This document shows positions 29,733 to 38,410 of a DNA stretch of 64,000 nt, piece after piece. The stretch spans positions 558,001 to 622,000 of the forward strand of contig CAWKBX010000020.1 in NCBI GenBank assembly GCA_963847945.1. Direction: 5' to 3'. Both the position numbers and the translations under genes were made by a program. The DNA comes from JANMJD01 sp963847945. GTDB lineage: Bacteria > Actinomycetota > Acidimicrobiia > Acidimicrobiales > Ilumatobacteraceae. How positions within the stretch are numbered: the stretch's first letter is position 1; the number at the start of each line of letters is the position of its first letter. The notes under the pieces are model-generated. The model had not been told where the DNA came from, ran no database searches, and worked only from the letters and a program-made list of their open reading frames with translations.

Positions 29733-30368
29733 TTACAGACGTTCCTGGTCGAAGAACGCGTTCGAGGCCGCGTCGGACATCTCGGGCTCGGGCTGGGCTC
29801 GACGACGCGACTTTGACGTGCCGATCGAGAGTCGTTCGCGACCGGCGCCGACCGTCTTGGCCACCTTGTCGAGTAATACTTCGAAGCTGCCGAGGCGCTG
29901 ATCGATGAAGTCTTCCGTCTCGTGGCGCAACCGGCGGGCATCGCTCTCGGCGGCTTCTGATACCTGGCGGGCACGCTGCTCGGCGGCCCGAACGACCTCG
30001 GTGCGCTGCACCATCCGCTCGGCCTCGCCGCGAGCAGCCTCGAGGATCTCGTCGGCCTCGCGGCGGGTCTTGGCGACGAACTCGTCGCGCTCCTTGAGCA
30101 TCCAACGCGCCGTTCGCATCTCTTCGGGAATGCGCTCCAGAGCATCTTCGAGGAGCTCGATGATCTCGTCGCGGTTGATCATCGGGTTGTTCGACAGCGG
30201 AATCGTGCGAGCGGTAGCGATCATGTCGACGGCGCGACGAAGCAGCGTCTCGGAGTCGTAGCTCCCCCGGTCCGTCCCGCTGGTCGGTGGCGCCGGCTGG
30301 CCGTAGGCCGTCGGCTCGTCGTACTCGTCGTCGTACTCGTCGTCGTAATCGTCGTAAGACACGGTCAT
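29733..30368 (-). CDS. DivIVA-like coiled-coil protein (Rv2927c-type)
   Basis: A 211-residue cytoplasmic protein. It has an acidic Asp/Tyr repeat N-terminus (DDYDDEYDDEYDEP), then long heptad helices rich in Glu, Arg and Ala (ERDEFVAKTRREADEILEAARGEAERM). Neighbours and composition match M. tuberculosis Rv2927c, a DivIVA-like protein linked to cell size. The ATG overlaps the coaD stop (ATGA), so the two are translationally coupled. The role is inferred from the family. Confidence 0.82.
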   Translation of the reverse strand: MTVSYDDYDDEYDDEYDEPTAYGQPAPPTSGTDRGSYDSETLLRRAVDMIATARTIPLSNNPMINRDEIIELLEDALERIPEEMRTARWMLKERDEFVAKTRREADEILEAARGEAERMVQRTEVVRAAEQRARQVSEAAESDARRLRHETEDFIDQRLGSFEVLLDKVAKTVGAGRERLSIGTSKSRRRAQPEPEMSDAASNAFFDQERL

Positions 30369-30853
30369 CGCTCCTTCGGAGCCGAAAGGGTAGCGAGCCG
30401 GCGGGCGACCGGCTCAGGGACCAGGTGGGTGACGTCGCCGCCATGCTGGGCGATCTCGCGGATAAACCGCGAGGACACATACGACCAGGTGGGCGACGTG
30501 GGAAGAAAGACGGTACGGATACCGCTGACCGAGTGGTTGGTATGTGCCATCTGCAGTTCGAACTCGAAGTCGCCCGACGTGCGGACTCCCTTGACGATGA
30601 AGTCGGCTCCGACGGTCTGCGCGGCGTCGATGACCAGGCCCCCGAACGCCTCGACCTTCACCCCCGACAGATGTGCCGTCGACTGCCGCAGCATTTCTTG
30701 GCGGGCTTCGAGGGCGAACGCCCCCGACGGCTTGCCCGGGTTGTGCATCGTGGCGACGACGACCTCGCCGAACAGCGCGACAGCCTGCTCGACCACGTCG
30801 AGGTGGCCGAGGTGCACAGGATCGAAACTCCCAGGAAAGAACGCAAGGCTCAT
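30365..30853 (-). CDS. coaD: Phosphopantetheine adenylyltransferase
   Basis: Penultimate step of CoA synthesis (4'-phosphopantetheine plus ATP to dephospho-CoA); 162 residues from ATG 30853 (MSLAFFPGSFDPVHLGHLDVV). The nucleotidyltransferase HxGH motif is HLGH; KGVRTSGDFEFELQMAHTN and TWSYVSSRFIREIA are the other family blocks. It lies 10 bases after the corrected rsmD stop. Confidence 0.95.
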   Translation of the reverse strand: MSLAFFPGSFDPVHLGHLDVVEQAVALFGEVVVATMHNPGKPSGAFALEARQEMLRQSTAHLSGVKVEAFGGLVIDAAQTVGADFIVKGVRTSGDFEFELQMAHTNHSVSGIRTVFLPTSPTWSYVSSRFIREIAQHGGDVTHLVPEPVARRLATLSAPKER

Positions 30854-30863
30854 AGCAACATCA

Positions 30864-31437
30864 TCACGGTATCTCGGCCGGGGCGTCGGCCGGGGTCTCA
30901 GCTGCAGGCTCGGCCGCAGGCTCAAGGATGGCGATATGGGTGCGGCCGTACCGGCGGGCCCGCAGCACGGTCCACCCGGCCGGACAGGTCGAGCGCGCGG
31001 CCGGACTCGGCGACGACGATCGAGGCATCGATCCCGGCCAGCAATTCGTCCCACCCGTCGAAGTCATACGGCGGGTCGGCGAACACCACATCCGCGCTCA
31101 CCTTGCCGTGCGAGCGCACCCAGCCGACCGCATCGGCACCGACGACGGCGGCGCGATCGGCTGCTTTCAACGTCGCCAGGTTGTCGCGAATCGCCTGTAG
31201 GGCGGCGCGATCCCGCTCGACGAACGTGCAGCGCGCTGCGCCCCGCGACAACGCCTCGATGCCGAGCGCGCCCGAACCGGCGAACAGGTCGACGATGACC
31301 GCGCCGTCGATCACATCCATGCTCGACAACGAGTTGAACACCGCCTCGCGGGCCTGATCGGTCGTCGGACGAGTGGTCGATCCGACCGGGGCCACCAGAC
31401 GACGACCGCGGAACTCACCCGAAACGACACGCATCAC
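30864..31437 (-). CDS. rsmD: 16S rRNA (guanine966-N2)-methyltransferase RsmD (one frameshift)
   Basis: About 190 residues, start GTG 31437 or the adjacent ATG 31434 (MRVVSGEFRGRRLVAP). SAM motif VDLFAGSGALGIEALSRGA and catalytic motif DVVFADPPYDF are present. Near 30985 the frame shifts. The conserved end WTVLRARRYGRTHIAIL continues in the next frame, followed by a low-complexity Ala/Pro/Glu tail to a stop at 30864. It heads the rsmD-coaD-...-mutM strand. Confidence 0.9.
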
Positions 31438-31451
31438 GCCAGACTAAGGGC

Positions 31452-31631
31452 GTGTTGTCACCGGAACCCACCATCATCTGCATCGATTGCGGAGGCGACT
31501 GTTACCTGCTCAGCTACCCGCGGGAGGACGGCGTGTGGGAGCCCGGCGACATCGTGGCCTACCGCTGCCGAGACTGCCTCGACCGTTGGGACCTCGTTCT
31601 GCCCGACGACACCGGCGCCTACGACGACTGA
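31452..31631 (+). CDS. Small zinc-ribbon protein (59 residues)
   Basis: GTG 31452 to TGA 31631. It has two cysteine knuckles: CIDCGGDC near the N-terminus and CRDC at about residue 39, a zinc-ribbon pattern, in an acidic protein ending DDTGAYDD. Third positions are strongly G/C in this frame. It is divergent from rsmD (14 bases apart) and antisense to the last 174 bases of the PAP2 open frame, so one of the two reading frames there is probably wrong. Function is unknown. Confidence 0.6.
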   Translation: MLSPEPTIICIDCGGDCYLLSYPREDGVWEPGDIVAYRCRDCLDRWDLVLPDDTGAYDD

Positions 31632-32396
31632 ACGTCGGGTGCCGCCGGTCAATCGCCGGGCAACCCAGTAGGCCGGCACGAGAAACGCGGCCCCGACGAC
31701 CCCGTCGAGCCACCAGTGGTTGGCCGTACTGGTCACCACGTAGATGGTCGCCGCGGCGTGCACGATCGCGATCCACCGCCACCGGCTCGACGACGCCCGC
31801 CACGCCGCCACCCCGATCAACACCCCCCAGGCAACGTGAATCGACGGCATCGCCGCAAACTGCGCCGAGACGCCCGCCCCGTGGGCGCCGTAGACCGATT
31901 GGTTGAACTGCAACCCCGTATCGACGAAACCCAACTCGGGGTAGAACCGCGGCGGCGCCACCGGCAGATACCGGATGACCAGGCAGATCCCGGTCGTCAG
32001 GGCAAGCGTGGTCCGCCACGGCCGATAGTGATCACGGTGACGGAAGTACATCCACACGAGAAAGACCCCCATCGCCGGGACATGCACACCGGCGTAGTAC
32101 AGGTTCGACGCCTGCAGCACCCACCGGTTCGCCAGCGGACCCTGCTGCAGCCACTGCTCGCGGGGCAGATGCAGCCAACGTTCGACATCCCACACCAACA
32201 GACCACGATCGAGGCCGCCCTCGGTGCCCAGAGGGTCGAGTTCGCCAGCGCGCAGCCACAACGCGTACAGCAGGAGAACCACCGCCGTTTCGGCGGCCAC
32301 CAGTCGCCACGGCGGACGGGTACCACCGATCGACCACCAGCCGATCGCGCCGAGCACGACGGCCATTCCAACAGCCCACTCCCACGGCAACCACAT
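31458..32396 (-). CDS. PAP2-family phosphatase / inositol-phosphotransferase-like membrane protein
   Basis: Up to 312 residues with about six membrane helices. PAP2 active-site blocks are MPSIHVAWG (His of motif 2) and STANHWWLDGVVG (His and Asp of motif 3). The RYLPVAPPRFYPELGF segment is typical of the PAP2_3 group (inositolphosphotransferase/Aur1-like). The conserved part ends near VARRLTGGT at about 31635. The remaining 60 residues lie antisense to the zinc-ribbon gene and may be read-through from a lost stop. Confidence 0.8.
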   Translation of the reverse strand: MWLPWEWAVGMAVVLGAIGWWSIGGTRPPWRLVAAETAVVLLLYALWLRAGELDPLGTEGGLDRGLLVWDVERWLHLPREQWLQQGPLANRWVLQASNLYYAGVHVPAMGVFLVWMYFRHRDHYRPWRTTLALTTGICLVIRYLPVAPPRFYPELGFVDTGLQFNQSVYGAHGAGVSAQFAAMPSIHVAWGVLIGVAAWRASSSRWRWIAIVHAAATIYVVTSTANHWWLDGVVGAAFLVPAYWVARRLTGGTRRSVVVGAGVVGQNEVPTVEAVSAAVGHDVAGLPHAVLPRVAEQVTVASAIDADDGGFR

Positions 32397-32509
32397 GCAG
32401 ATGCGACGTTACGCCCCGCCAACCGACGACATCGATTCACCGGCACGAAACATTGCCGAAATGACCGATCTCTACGGTACGGCCACCTGTACTGAACGAG
32501 GAGATGTCG

Positions 32510-33751
32510 ATGCAGATCGATTCCGGAGCAACCGCCTGGGTGTTGGTGTCCGCCGCACTGGTGCTATTCATGACCCCTGGCCTGGCCTTTTTCTACGGGG
32601 GCATGGTGCGCGCCCGCAACGTGCTGGGCATGCTGATGCAGAACTTCTTCGCGATGGGCCTGATCAGCGTGCTGTGGGCCACCATTGGGTTCTCCCTCGC
32701 CTTCGGTGGAGACAGCAAGTGGATCGGCAACTTCGAGTTCGCTTTTCTTCGAAACGTCACAAAAGTCGCCGAGATACCGGGCTACACCGGTGACTTCGCC
32801 CTCGTCATTCCGGCCCTGGCGTTCGTCGCCTACCAGATGATGTTCGCGGTGATCACTCCGGCGCTGATCACCGGGGCGACCGCCGACCGGCTGAAGTTCT
32901 CGGCCTACGCCATCTTCATCGGGGTATGGGCCGTGCTCGTCTACCCCGCCGTCGCCCATTGGGTGTTCAGCCCCAACGGATTCCTGTTCAAGGGCGGGGC
33001 TCTCGACTTCGCCGGTGGCGCCGTCGTGCACATCAACGCCGGGGCCGCCGCCCTGGCCCTCGTGTTGATCCTCGGGCCTCGTCGAGGCTTCCCTCGTGAC
33101 GCGATGCCCCCGCACAACCTGCCGTTCACCATGCTCGGCACCGGCATCCTGTGGTTCGGCTGGTTCGGGTTCAACGCCGGATCCGCCCTCGCCGCCAACG
33201 GCCTCGCCGCCCAGGCGCTGATCAACACCCACCTCGCCGCCGCGGCGGCGATGCTCGGCTGGCTGATCGTCGAGAAGCTGGCCACCGGTCACGCCACGAC
33301 GCTCGGGGCCGCCTCGGGCGCCGTCGCCGGTCTGGTGGCGATCACCCCGTGCGCCGGCTTCGTCGGCGGGGTCGCCCCGCTGATCATCGGGCTGGCCGCC
33401 GGTGTGATCTGCTATCTCGCGCTGAAGCTGAAGTCGCGGTTCGGTTTCGACGACAGCCTCGACGTGATCGCCGTCCACCTGATCGGCGGCCTGCTCGGTT
33501 CTCTGCTCCTCGGCTTGTTCGCCGACACCAGCGTCAACGCCCTCGGTTTCGATGGGGCCTTTTTCGGCGGCGGGCTCGAACTGCTGTGGAACCAAGTACG
33601 GGCATCGGTGATCACTTTCGTGTTCTCGTTCGGCCTGTCGTACCTGGTCGGGATGATCATTCACCGTACGATTGGCCTGCGGGTCTCCCCCGAGGACGAA
33701 CTCATCGGACTCGACCAGAGCCAGCACGCCGAAACGGCCTACCAGTCGTGA
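32510..33751 (+). CDS. amt: Ammonium transporter (Amt)
   Basis: Ammonia channel, about 413 residues and eleven membrane helices. It has the twin pore histidines in YPAVAHWVF and DVIAVHLIGGLLGS, and signatures FFYGGMVRARNVLGM and TGATADRLKFSAY. Two starts are possible: ATG 32504 abuts GGAG, while ATG 32510 lies six bases after it and is favoured. It is followed by glnK 82 bases downstream, the usual amt-glnK pair in which GlnK plugs the channel when nitrogen is plentiful. Confidence 0.95.
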   Translation: MQIDSGATAWVLVSAALVLFMTPGLAFFYGGMVRARNVLGMLMQNFFAMGLISVLWATIGFSLAFGGDSKWIGNFEFAFLRNVTKVAEIPGYTGDFALVIPALAFVAYQMMFAVITPALITGATADRLKFSAYAIFIGVWAVLVYPAVAHWVFSPNGFLFKGGALDFAGGAVVHINAGAAALALVLILGPRRGFPRDAMPPHNLPFTMLGTGILWFGWFGFNAGSALAANGLAAQALINTHLAAAAAMLGWLIVEKLATGHATTLGAASGAVAGLVAITPCAGFVGGVAPLIIGLAAGVICYLALKLKSRFGFDDSLDVIAVHLIGGLLGSLLLGLFADTSVNALGFDGAFFGGGLELLWNQVRASVITFVFSFGLSYLVGMIIHRTIGLRVSPEDELIGLDQSQHAETAYQS

Positions 33752-33833
33752 CCCTGCCCCCTGTGATTGAGCAACGATCGATCCCGTCCACCCGATTCCC
33801 ATCTGCCGCGTGCCAGCCTGAGAGGATGCAGCC

Positions 33834-34172
33834 ATGAAGTTGATCACCGCCATCGTGAAGCCGTTCAAGCTCGACGACGTCAAGGATGCCCTGAAGACCG
33901 CCGGGGTCCAGGGGCTCACCGTCTCGGAAGCCCGCGGCTTCGGGCGACAGGGTGGCCACACCGAAACCTACCGAGGCGCCGAATACCGCATCGACTTCGT
34001 CCCGAAGGTGCGCATCGAAGTCGTCATCGACGACGACGCCGTCGACCAGGTCATCGACGTGATCCGTACTGCCGCGTCGACCGGGAAAATCGGTGACGGC
34101 AAAATCTGGGTCACCGAGGTCGGCCGTCTGATCCGCATCCGAACCGGCGAAGAGGGCTCCGACGCGGTCTAA
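33834..34172 (+). CDS. glnK: Nitrogen regulatory protein P-II
   Basis: A 112-residue trimeric signal protein from ATG 33834 (MKLITAIVKPFKLDDVKDAL), with GAGAGGA upstream. The T-loop Tyr51, the uridylylation/adenylylation site, is present in YRGAEYRIDFVPK. The B-loop TGKIGDGKIWV binds ATP, ADP and 2-oxoglutarate. It is probably co-transcribed with amt. Confidence 0.96.
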   Translation: MKLITAIVKPFKLDDVKDALKTAGVQGLTVSEARGFGRQGGHTETYRGAEYRIDFVPKVRIEVVIDDDAVDQVIDVIRTAASTGKIGDGKIWVTEVGRLIRIRTGEEGSDAV

Positions 34173-34175
34173 CCC

Positions 34176-34421
34176 GCGAACACGAGGGAGCGGTCAAAGA
34201 GAGCGCCAGCGAACGGCGACCAGTCCCGAGAAATCAGATCGTGAGCGTGAAGCGCCGCCAGGCGAAGCGAACACGAGGGAGCGGTCAAAGAGAGCGCCAG
34301 CGAACGGCGACCAGTCCCGAGAAATCAGATCGTGAGCGTCAAGCGCCGCCAGGCGTAGCGAACACGAGGGAGCGGTCAAAGAGAGCGCCAGCGAACGGCG
34401 ACCAGTCCCGAGAAATCAGAT
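34176..34421. repeat. 91-bp direct repeat, 2.7 tandem copies
   Basis: Copies start at 34176, 34267 and 34358 (period exactly 91 bases), each beginning GCGAACACGAGGGAGCGG. The third is cut off at about 34421, inside the cvnD stop. Copies differ at only two or three positions. The period is not a multiple of three and no repeat ORF is plausible. Each unit contains GCGCCAGCGAACGGCGA and AAGCGCCGCCAGGCG, able to form small stems. It fills the convergent gap between glnK and cvnD. Confidence 0.9.
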
Positions 34422-35027
34422 AGCCGCTTTGGCGTTGCGGCGGTTGATCGCTTCCTGACGGGAGAGCTCGAGGGCGGCGATCAACAAGTGCTTGACGTGA
34501 ACCCGATTGCGGGCGTCGATCGCCACGATCGGGATTTCGGCCCGCAGGCCCAACGAGTCGCGAACCTCGTTGAGATCGTGATGCAACTGGCCGTCGAAGC
34601 AGTTCAAGGCGACGACGAACGGAATCGACCGGGCCTCGAAGTAGTCGAGCGCGGCGAAGGAGTCGGTGATTCGCCGGCTGTCGACCAGCACGACGGCGCC
34701 GAGCGCTCCGGAAACGAGTTCGTCCCACATGAAACCAAATCGGTCCTGACCGGGGGTGCCGAACAGGTACAGCACCAGTTCGTCTGACACCGTGATCCGG
34801 CCGAAGTCCATCGCCACCGTAGTAGTGGTCTTGGTCATCACCTCACCGCGGTCATCGATGCCCATCGCCACGCTGGTCATCGCCGCCTCGGTCGTCAACG
34901 GGACGATCTCGGAGATGGCACCGACGAGCGTCGTCTTGCCAACCCCGAAACCCCCGGCGACCACGATCTTGAGCGGCACGATGCGGCGCGGGGCCGCCCT
35001 CTCCGCCATGACGGGCGCGTCAATCAT
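34416..35027 (-). CDS. cvnD: Conservon GTP/ATP-binding protein (CvnD type)
   Basis: Small Ras-like P-loop protein of 203 residues; P-loop GGFGVGKTTLVG near residue 25, switch region LYLFGTPGQDRFGFMWDEL. In Streptomyces conservons this GTPase works with CvnA-C in a membrane-associated switch resembling eukaryotic G-protein modules. Start is ATG 35027 (MIDAPVMAERAAP). It is the last gene of the operon, 30 bases after cvnC. The stop lies at the edge of the third 91-bp repeat copy. Confidence 0.88.
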   Translation of the reverse strand: MIDAPVMAERAAPRRIVPLKIVVAGGFGVGKTTLVGAISEIVPLTTEAAMTSVAMGIDDRGEVMTKTTTTVAMDFGRITVSDELVLYLFGTPGQDRFGFMWDELVSGALGAVVLVDSRRITDSFAALDYFEARSIPFVVALNCFDGQLHHDLNEVRDSLGLRAEIPIVAIDARNRVHVKHLLIAALELSRQEAINRRNAKAAI

Positions 35028-35057
35028 TGCCAGTACCTTCCGCCATCATCTGCCAGG

Positions 35058-35534
35058 TCATATCCGTCGCAATCCATCAATCAAGGAATCAATCAACTCG
35101 ACGTCGTCGAGCACCCCGGCGGGCGGGGCGTACACCGTTAAGTAGCCGTCGTCGGCAAGGTCACCGGCCAACACCCACACCACGCCGATCGGCAGGTGCA
35201 AAAGCGCCGACAGTTCAGCCATCGAGTGGGGAATCGCCGCCCGTTTGGCAACGGCTCGGCGCTCGTCGCTGAGTCCTTCGAGCCCCGGCCCACCCTCGGT
35301 GAGGGCGACGATTGTCTCGAACGACACCGTACGATTCCGGCTCCGCGTGCGACCGCCGGTCACGAAGTACGGTCGCACCGCACCGTCGGGTTCGCTGGCC
35401 TTCGTGTTCGCCGTATCGGTGGTCGCCTTGGCAATCCGGTCGAGGAATGGGCGAGACAACGACATCTCGGCTTCCTCGGTCCACGCCGGATCAGCCTGGT
35501 CCTCCATGGGCATCATCGCCTCGCTCTCATCCAT
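35058..35534 (-). CDS. cvnC: DUF742 protein (CvnC type)
   Basis: A 158-residue protein with the DUF742 winged-helix-like block: RPYFVTGGRTRSRN, SFETIVAL, and the C-terminal SALLHLPIGVVWVLAGDLADDGYLTVY. The N-terminus is an acidic low-complexity leader. Third gene of the conservon, 16 bases after cvnB. Confidence 0.85.
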   Translation of the reverse strand: MDESEAMMPMEDQADPAWTEEAEMSLSRPFLDRIAKATTDTANTKASEPDGAVRPYFVTGGRTRSRNRTVSFETIVALTEGGPGLEGLSDERRAVAKRAAIPHSMAELSALLHLPIGVVWVLAGDLADDGYLTVYAPPAGVLDDVELIDSLIDGLRRI

Positions 35535-35550
35535 CGCGGCCGCATCGCCA

Positions 35551-35973
35551 TCACGCCAGTTGCTTGAGTTCGCTCACCAGCGACGGCGTCAGGCGGCTGT
35601 GCGCCTGCTCGACGAGCAAGGCGATTTCGTACCCGATCTGGCCCATGTCGGTAATGCCGCGAGAAGCGACGACGCCAAGAGCCGAACCCTCGCCGATGGC
35701 TGTCACGAAAAAGAACGACTCATCGAGCTCCACGATCACCTGATGCGCCGCGGGCTGGCCGAGCAGACGCGCCGTGCCATCGGAGAGGCTGCGCAGCCCA
35801 GAGATGACGGCCGCGAGCCGTTCGGCCGTCGAGCGGTCGATGCCCGACGATGCGGCCATCAACAAGCCATCCGACGAAACACACAACGTGTGCTCCACAC
35901 CGGGCGTCTCCATCCCGAATCGATCAATCAACCAGGCGAAATCCCACGCTGGAGCGCTGACGGTGACCATCAC
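35551..35973 (-). CDS. cvnB: Roadblock/LC7 domain protein (CvnB type)
   Basis: A 140-residue Roadblock/LC7 fold (TLCVSSDGLLMAASSGIDRSTAERLAAVISGLRSL). These proteins act as partners or activators of small GTPases such as CvnD. The start overlaps the cvnA stop by four bases (ATGA), so they are translationally coupled. Confidence 0.88.
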   Translation of the reverse strand: MMVTVSAPAWDFAWLIDRFGMETPGVEHTLCVSSDGLLMAASSGIDRSTAERLAAVISGLRSLSDGTARLLGQPAAHQVIVELDESFFFVTAIGEGSALGVVASRGITDMGQIGYEIALLVEQAHSRLTPSLVSELKQLA

Positions 35974-38111
35974 TCCTGCTCCGGCGCGTCGTCGGTGGTT
36001 TCAGTTTCGGCGATCAACCGTCGAGGGGCCCGACGGTATCCGTCCTGGAAGCTCGACAACGCGTCGCGGACCGACTCGGCCGACCGGCGGTTGCCCGGGA
36101 TCGGCAGCGGCGGCGGCAGCGCCCCGTCGAACAGGTTGGCCCCCGGTACTCGCTTCTGCAGGCCGCCTGTGGTTGTCACCGGCTCGGCCTTCGCCGGGAT
36201 GGCAGCGCTGCTCGCCGCAGCCGGGGCTTCGGTTTCTACTGGTCCCCGGCGGATCGCCGGCGGAGTCGGCGACGGAGTGGCCGCCGGGGTGCTCGGGGCG
36301 GGGAATGGGGCCGTCGAGCGCGACGGCGACGAATGTCCGGCGAAGTCGTTGCTCGGCTGCGGCGTCGCAGGTTCGCGACGGCTCACCGCGGGCGTCGCAC
36401 GGTCGGGAACAGGAGCCCCGCCACGAGCATTGACCTCGGAATCCGACGTTCCATTGGCCGACACTCGCCTCGCCGTTGAGCCGTTGGTCATGGAAGCCAT
36501 CGAGGACGGACCGTTCGACACGGCCAGGGAGGTGCTGCCGGCCTCGACGGCAATGGTCGGTCGCACGGCATCGACGACGGGTGAAGTGGCCCGGTGCAAC
36601 ACCGCGCCTGGGACCCGGACCCGGGCGGTGACGCCATCGTGGGGCGACTGCTCCAACCTGACGCCGATTCCGTTGCGAGCACCGAGGCGACCGACGACGG
36701 CGAACCCGAGGACCAAGGAGGTCCGTTCTTCGAGCCGGCTCAACGACTCCAGGTCACGGTTCGCAGCCGAAATAGCTTCGGAGGACATGCCCATGCCGCG
36801 GTCGACGATCGAGATGGTGTAACCGTCGCCACTCTGCTCGCCGGTGACGACAACGATCGTGTCGGGCGGCGAGAAGCGAGTGGCGTTGTCGAGCAACTCG
36901 GCGACGAGGTGGGTGAGGTCGGCGACCGAGCTCCCTCGGATGAGGGCAGGGTGCAGGGATGCGAGCTCTACCCGGTCGAACGACTCGATCTCGGAGAGCG
37001 CGGCACGGAGCACCTCACGGACCTCGACGGGTCGGGGCCAGCTGCGGGCCTGCTCAGCACCCGACAACACCAGCAAGCTCTCGGCGTTACGCCGCATGCG
37101 GGTGGTGAGGTGGTCGAGCTTGAACAAGTTGTCGAGTGTCTCGGGGTCGCGTTCGTCGCGCTCCAAGTCGGTGATGAACGACAGCGTGCGGTTGACGAGG
37201 CTCTGGTTGCGGCGAGCAAGGTTGCCCAACATCGTCGATACGTTCCGACGGATACGGGCCTGCTCAGCCGCAAGGCCGACGGCGGTCGTCTGCATCGAGT
37301 GCATGGCTGTCGCCAACGAGCCGAACTCGCCGGTGGCGCTCAGCTCCATTGGCGGAAGGACGACGTCCTCGCCTGCCTGCACCTGGGCCACCACGCCCGG
37401 CAGATCCCGCTCAGCCGATTCCGCAGCCGCCGCCAGACGGCCGATCGGGCGGGTAATCGATCGAGCGAGCAGCGCCGTGAGCACAAGGCTGAGGAGTCCA
37501 AGGCCGATGATCGCCCCGAGAGCAAGCATCTTCTCGGAGCGAACCTGGTCGGCGGCGGAGTTCTCCAGGCGGACCCGGCGGGCCTCGCCGAGTTCGACCA
37601 CGGTGCGGATGAACGACTTGTGACGCTCGAAGGCCAGGTTGACTTCGTTCGAGTCGATCTCGTCGGCGGCGACAGAGTCGCCGGCCTGTACGGCGGGGAT
37701 GAGCCGCTCGTCGACGACTTTCCAGAACACATCTCCGGCGGCGTAGGCGGCGATCAACTCATTGAGCACGTCCTGCTCGTCGGCCTCGGCCAGGGCCGCC
37801 TTCCACACATCGAGCCGCTGGTAGTAGACGGTCTTTTGCTGTGACAGCTCCGAGATGCGCTGCTGGATCTCGGCTGGATCGGAAGCACCGGCGAGTTCCT
37901 GGGCCGACAAGTGGGCGTCGAGCAGGAACGCCGGAGGGGGCAGCACGTCGGCAACGAGGTTTTGGGACTCGACAATCTCGTCGTAGGTAGCACCACCCAC
38001 TTGCACCGCGTTCAGGGCGCGGACGCCCACGAGAGCCACGATGGCGAGGGCCAACAACGGCACCAACACCACGATGGCCATTCGGGATCTGATCTTCAGA
38101 TTGCGGAACAT
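35970..38111 (-). CDS. cvnA: Conservon sensor histidine kinase-like protein (CvnA type)
   Basis: A 713-residue membrane protein. TM1 is at residues 10-30 and an extracellular helical sensor at about 35-190. TM2 (AIIGLGLLSLVLTALLA) is followed by a HAMP linker (SITRPIGRLA). A dimerisation/phosphoacceptor-like region reads NLFKLDHLTTRMRRNAESLLVLSG. The GHKL ATPase domain has LLDNATRFSPP and DRGMGMSSEAI. A disordered Pro/Ser/Thr tail of about 170 residues follows. The canonical kinase His is replaced by the DHLTTRMRR form usual in conservons. The gene leads the cvnABCD operon; AAAGG ribosome site before ATG 38111. Confidence 0.9.
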   Translation of the reverse strand: MFRNLKIRSRMAIVVLVPLLALAIVALVGVRALNAVQVGGATYDEIVESQNLVADVLPPPAFLLDAHLSAQELAGASDPAEIQQRISELSQQKTVYYQRLDVWKAALAEADEQDVLNELIAAYAAGDVFWKVVDERLIPAVQAGDSVAADEIDSNEVNLAFERHKSFIRTVVELGEARRVRLENSAADQVRSEKMLALGAIIGLGLLSLVLTALLARSITRPIGRLAAAAESAERDLPGVVAQVQAGEDVVLPPMELSATGEFGSLATAMHSMQTTAVGLAAEQARIRRNVSTMLGNLARRNQSLVNRTLSFITDLERDERDPETLDNLFKLDHLTTRMRRNAESLLVLSGAEQARSWPRPVEVREVLRAALSEIESFDRVELASLHPALIRGSSVADLTHLVAELLDNATRFSPPDTIVVVTGEQSGDGYTISIVDRGMGMSSEAISAANRDLESLSRLEERTSLVLGFAVVGRLGARNGIGVRLEQSPHDGVTARVRVPGAVLHRATSPVVDAVRPTIAVEAGSTSLAVSNGPSSMASMTNGSTARRVSANGTSDSEVNARGGAPVPDRATPAVSRREPATPQPSNDFAGHSSPSRSTAPFPAPSTPAATPSPTPPAIRRGPVETEAPAAASSAAIPAKAEPVTTTGGLQKRVPGANLFDGALPPPLPIPGNRRSAESVRDALSSFQDGYRRAPRRLIAETETTDDAPEQE

Positions 38112-38410
38112 GTCAGCCGCCTTTCAACTTCAACAAGTATCGCTCAGTATTTCTCACCTTTGGCGTTCAGAAAACCGCCACAGGGGCGATGATTCTGATG
38201 GCCCACAGAGTTTCTCGACAACCCGTGGGGAGATTACACCGTGGGTGCTCACCTTGGCGCCGCTCCGAAGGAAGATTGATCAAGTCTTGACACGCTCAGT
38301 TGCCGCTCCGATCCACCACCGGCTGTGCCAGGATGGAGACGTTCAACGATCCGGGAACGGAACGCCCTCGCCAGGCGTCTTTGTATGTGTCTCTACCCCG
38401 AGGAGCCTCG
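38112..38410. promoter_or_regulatory. Divergent intergenic region between cvnA and the transporter operon
   Basis: 299 bases without a convincing gene; an open frame from 38300 is only the upstream extension of the lipoprotein. A good -35 hexamer TTGACA lies at 38287-38292 pointing to the lipoprotein operon, but no clear -10 follows at normal spacing. Other signals were not found. Confidence 0.35.

Noticed and set aside
34176..34421. CRISPR array
   Set aside because: The copies are contiguous with a 91-bp period and no unique spacers; no cas gene is near.
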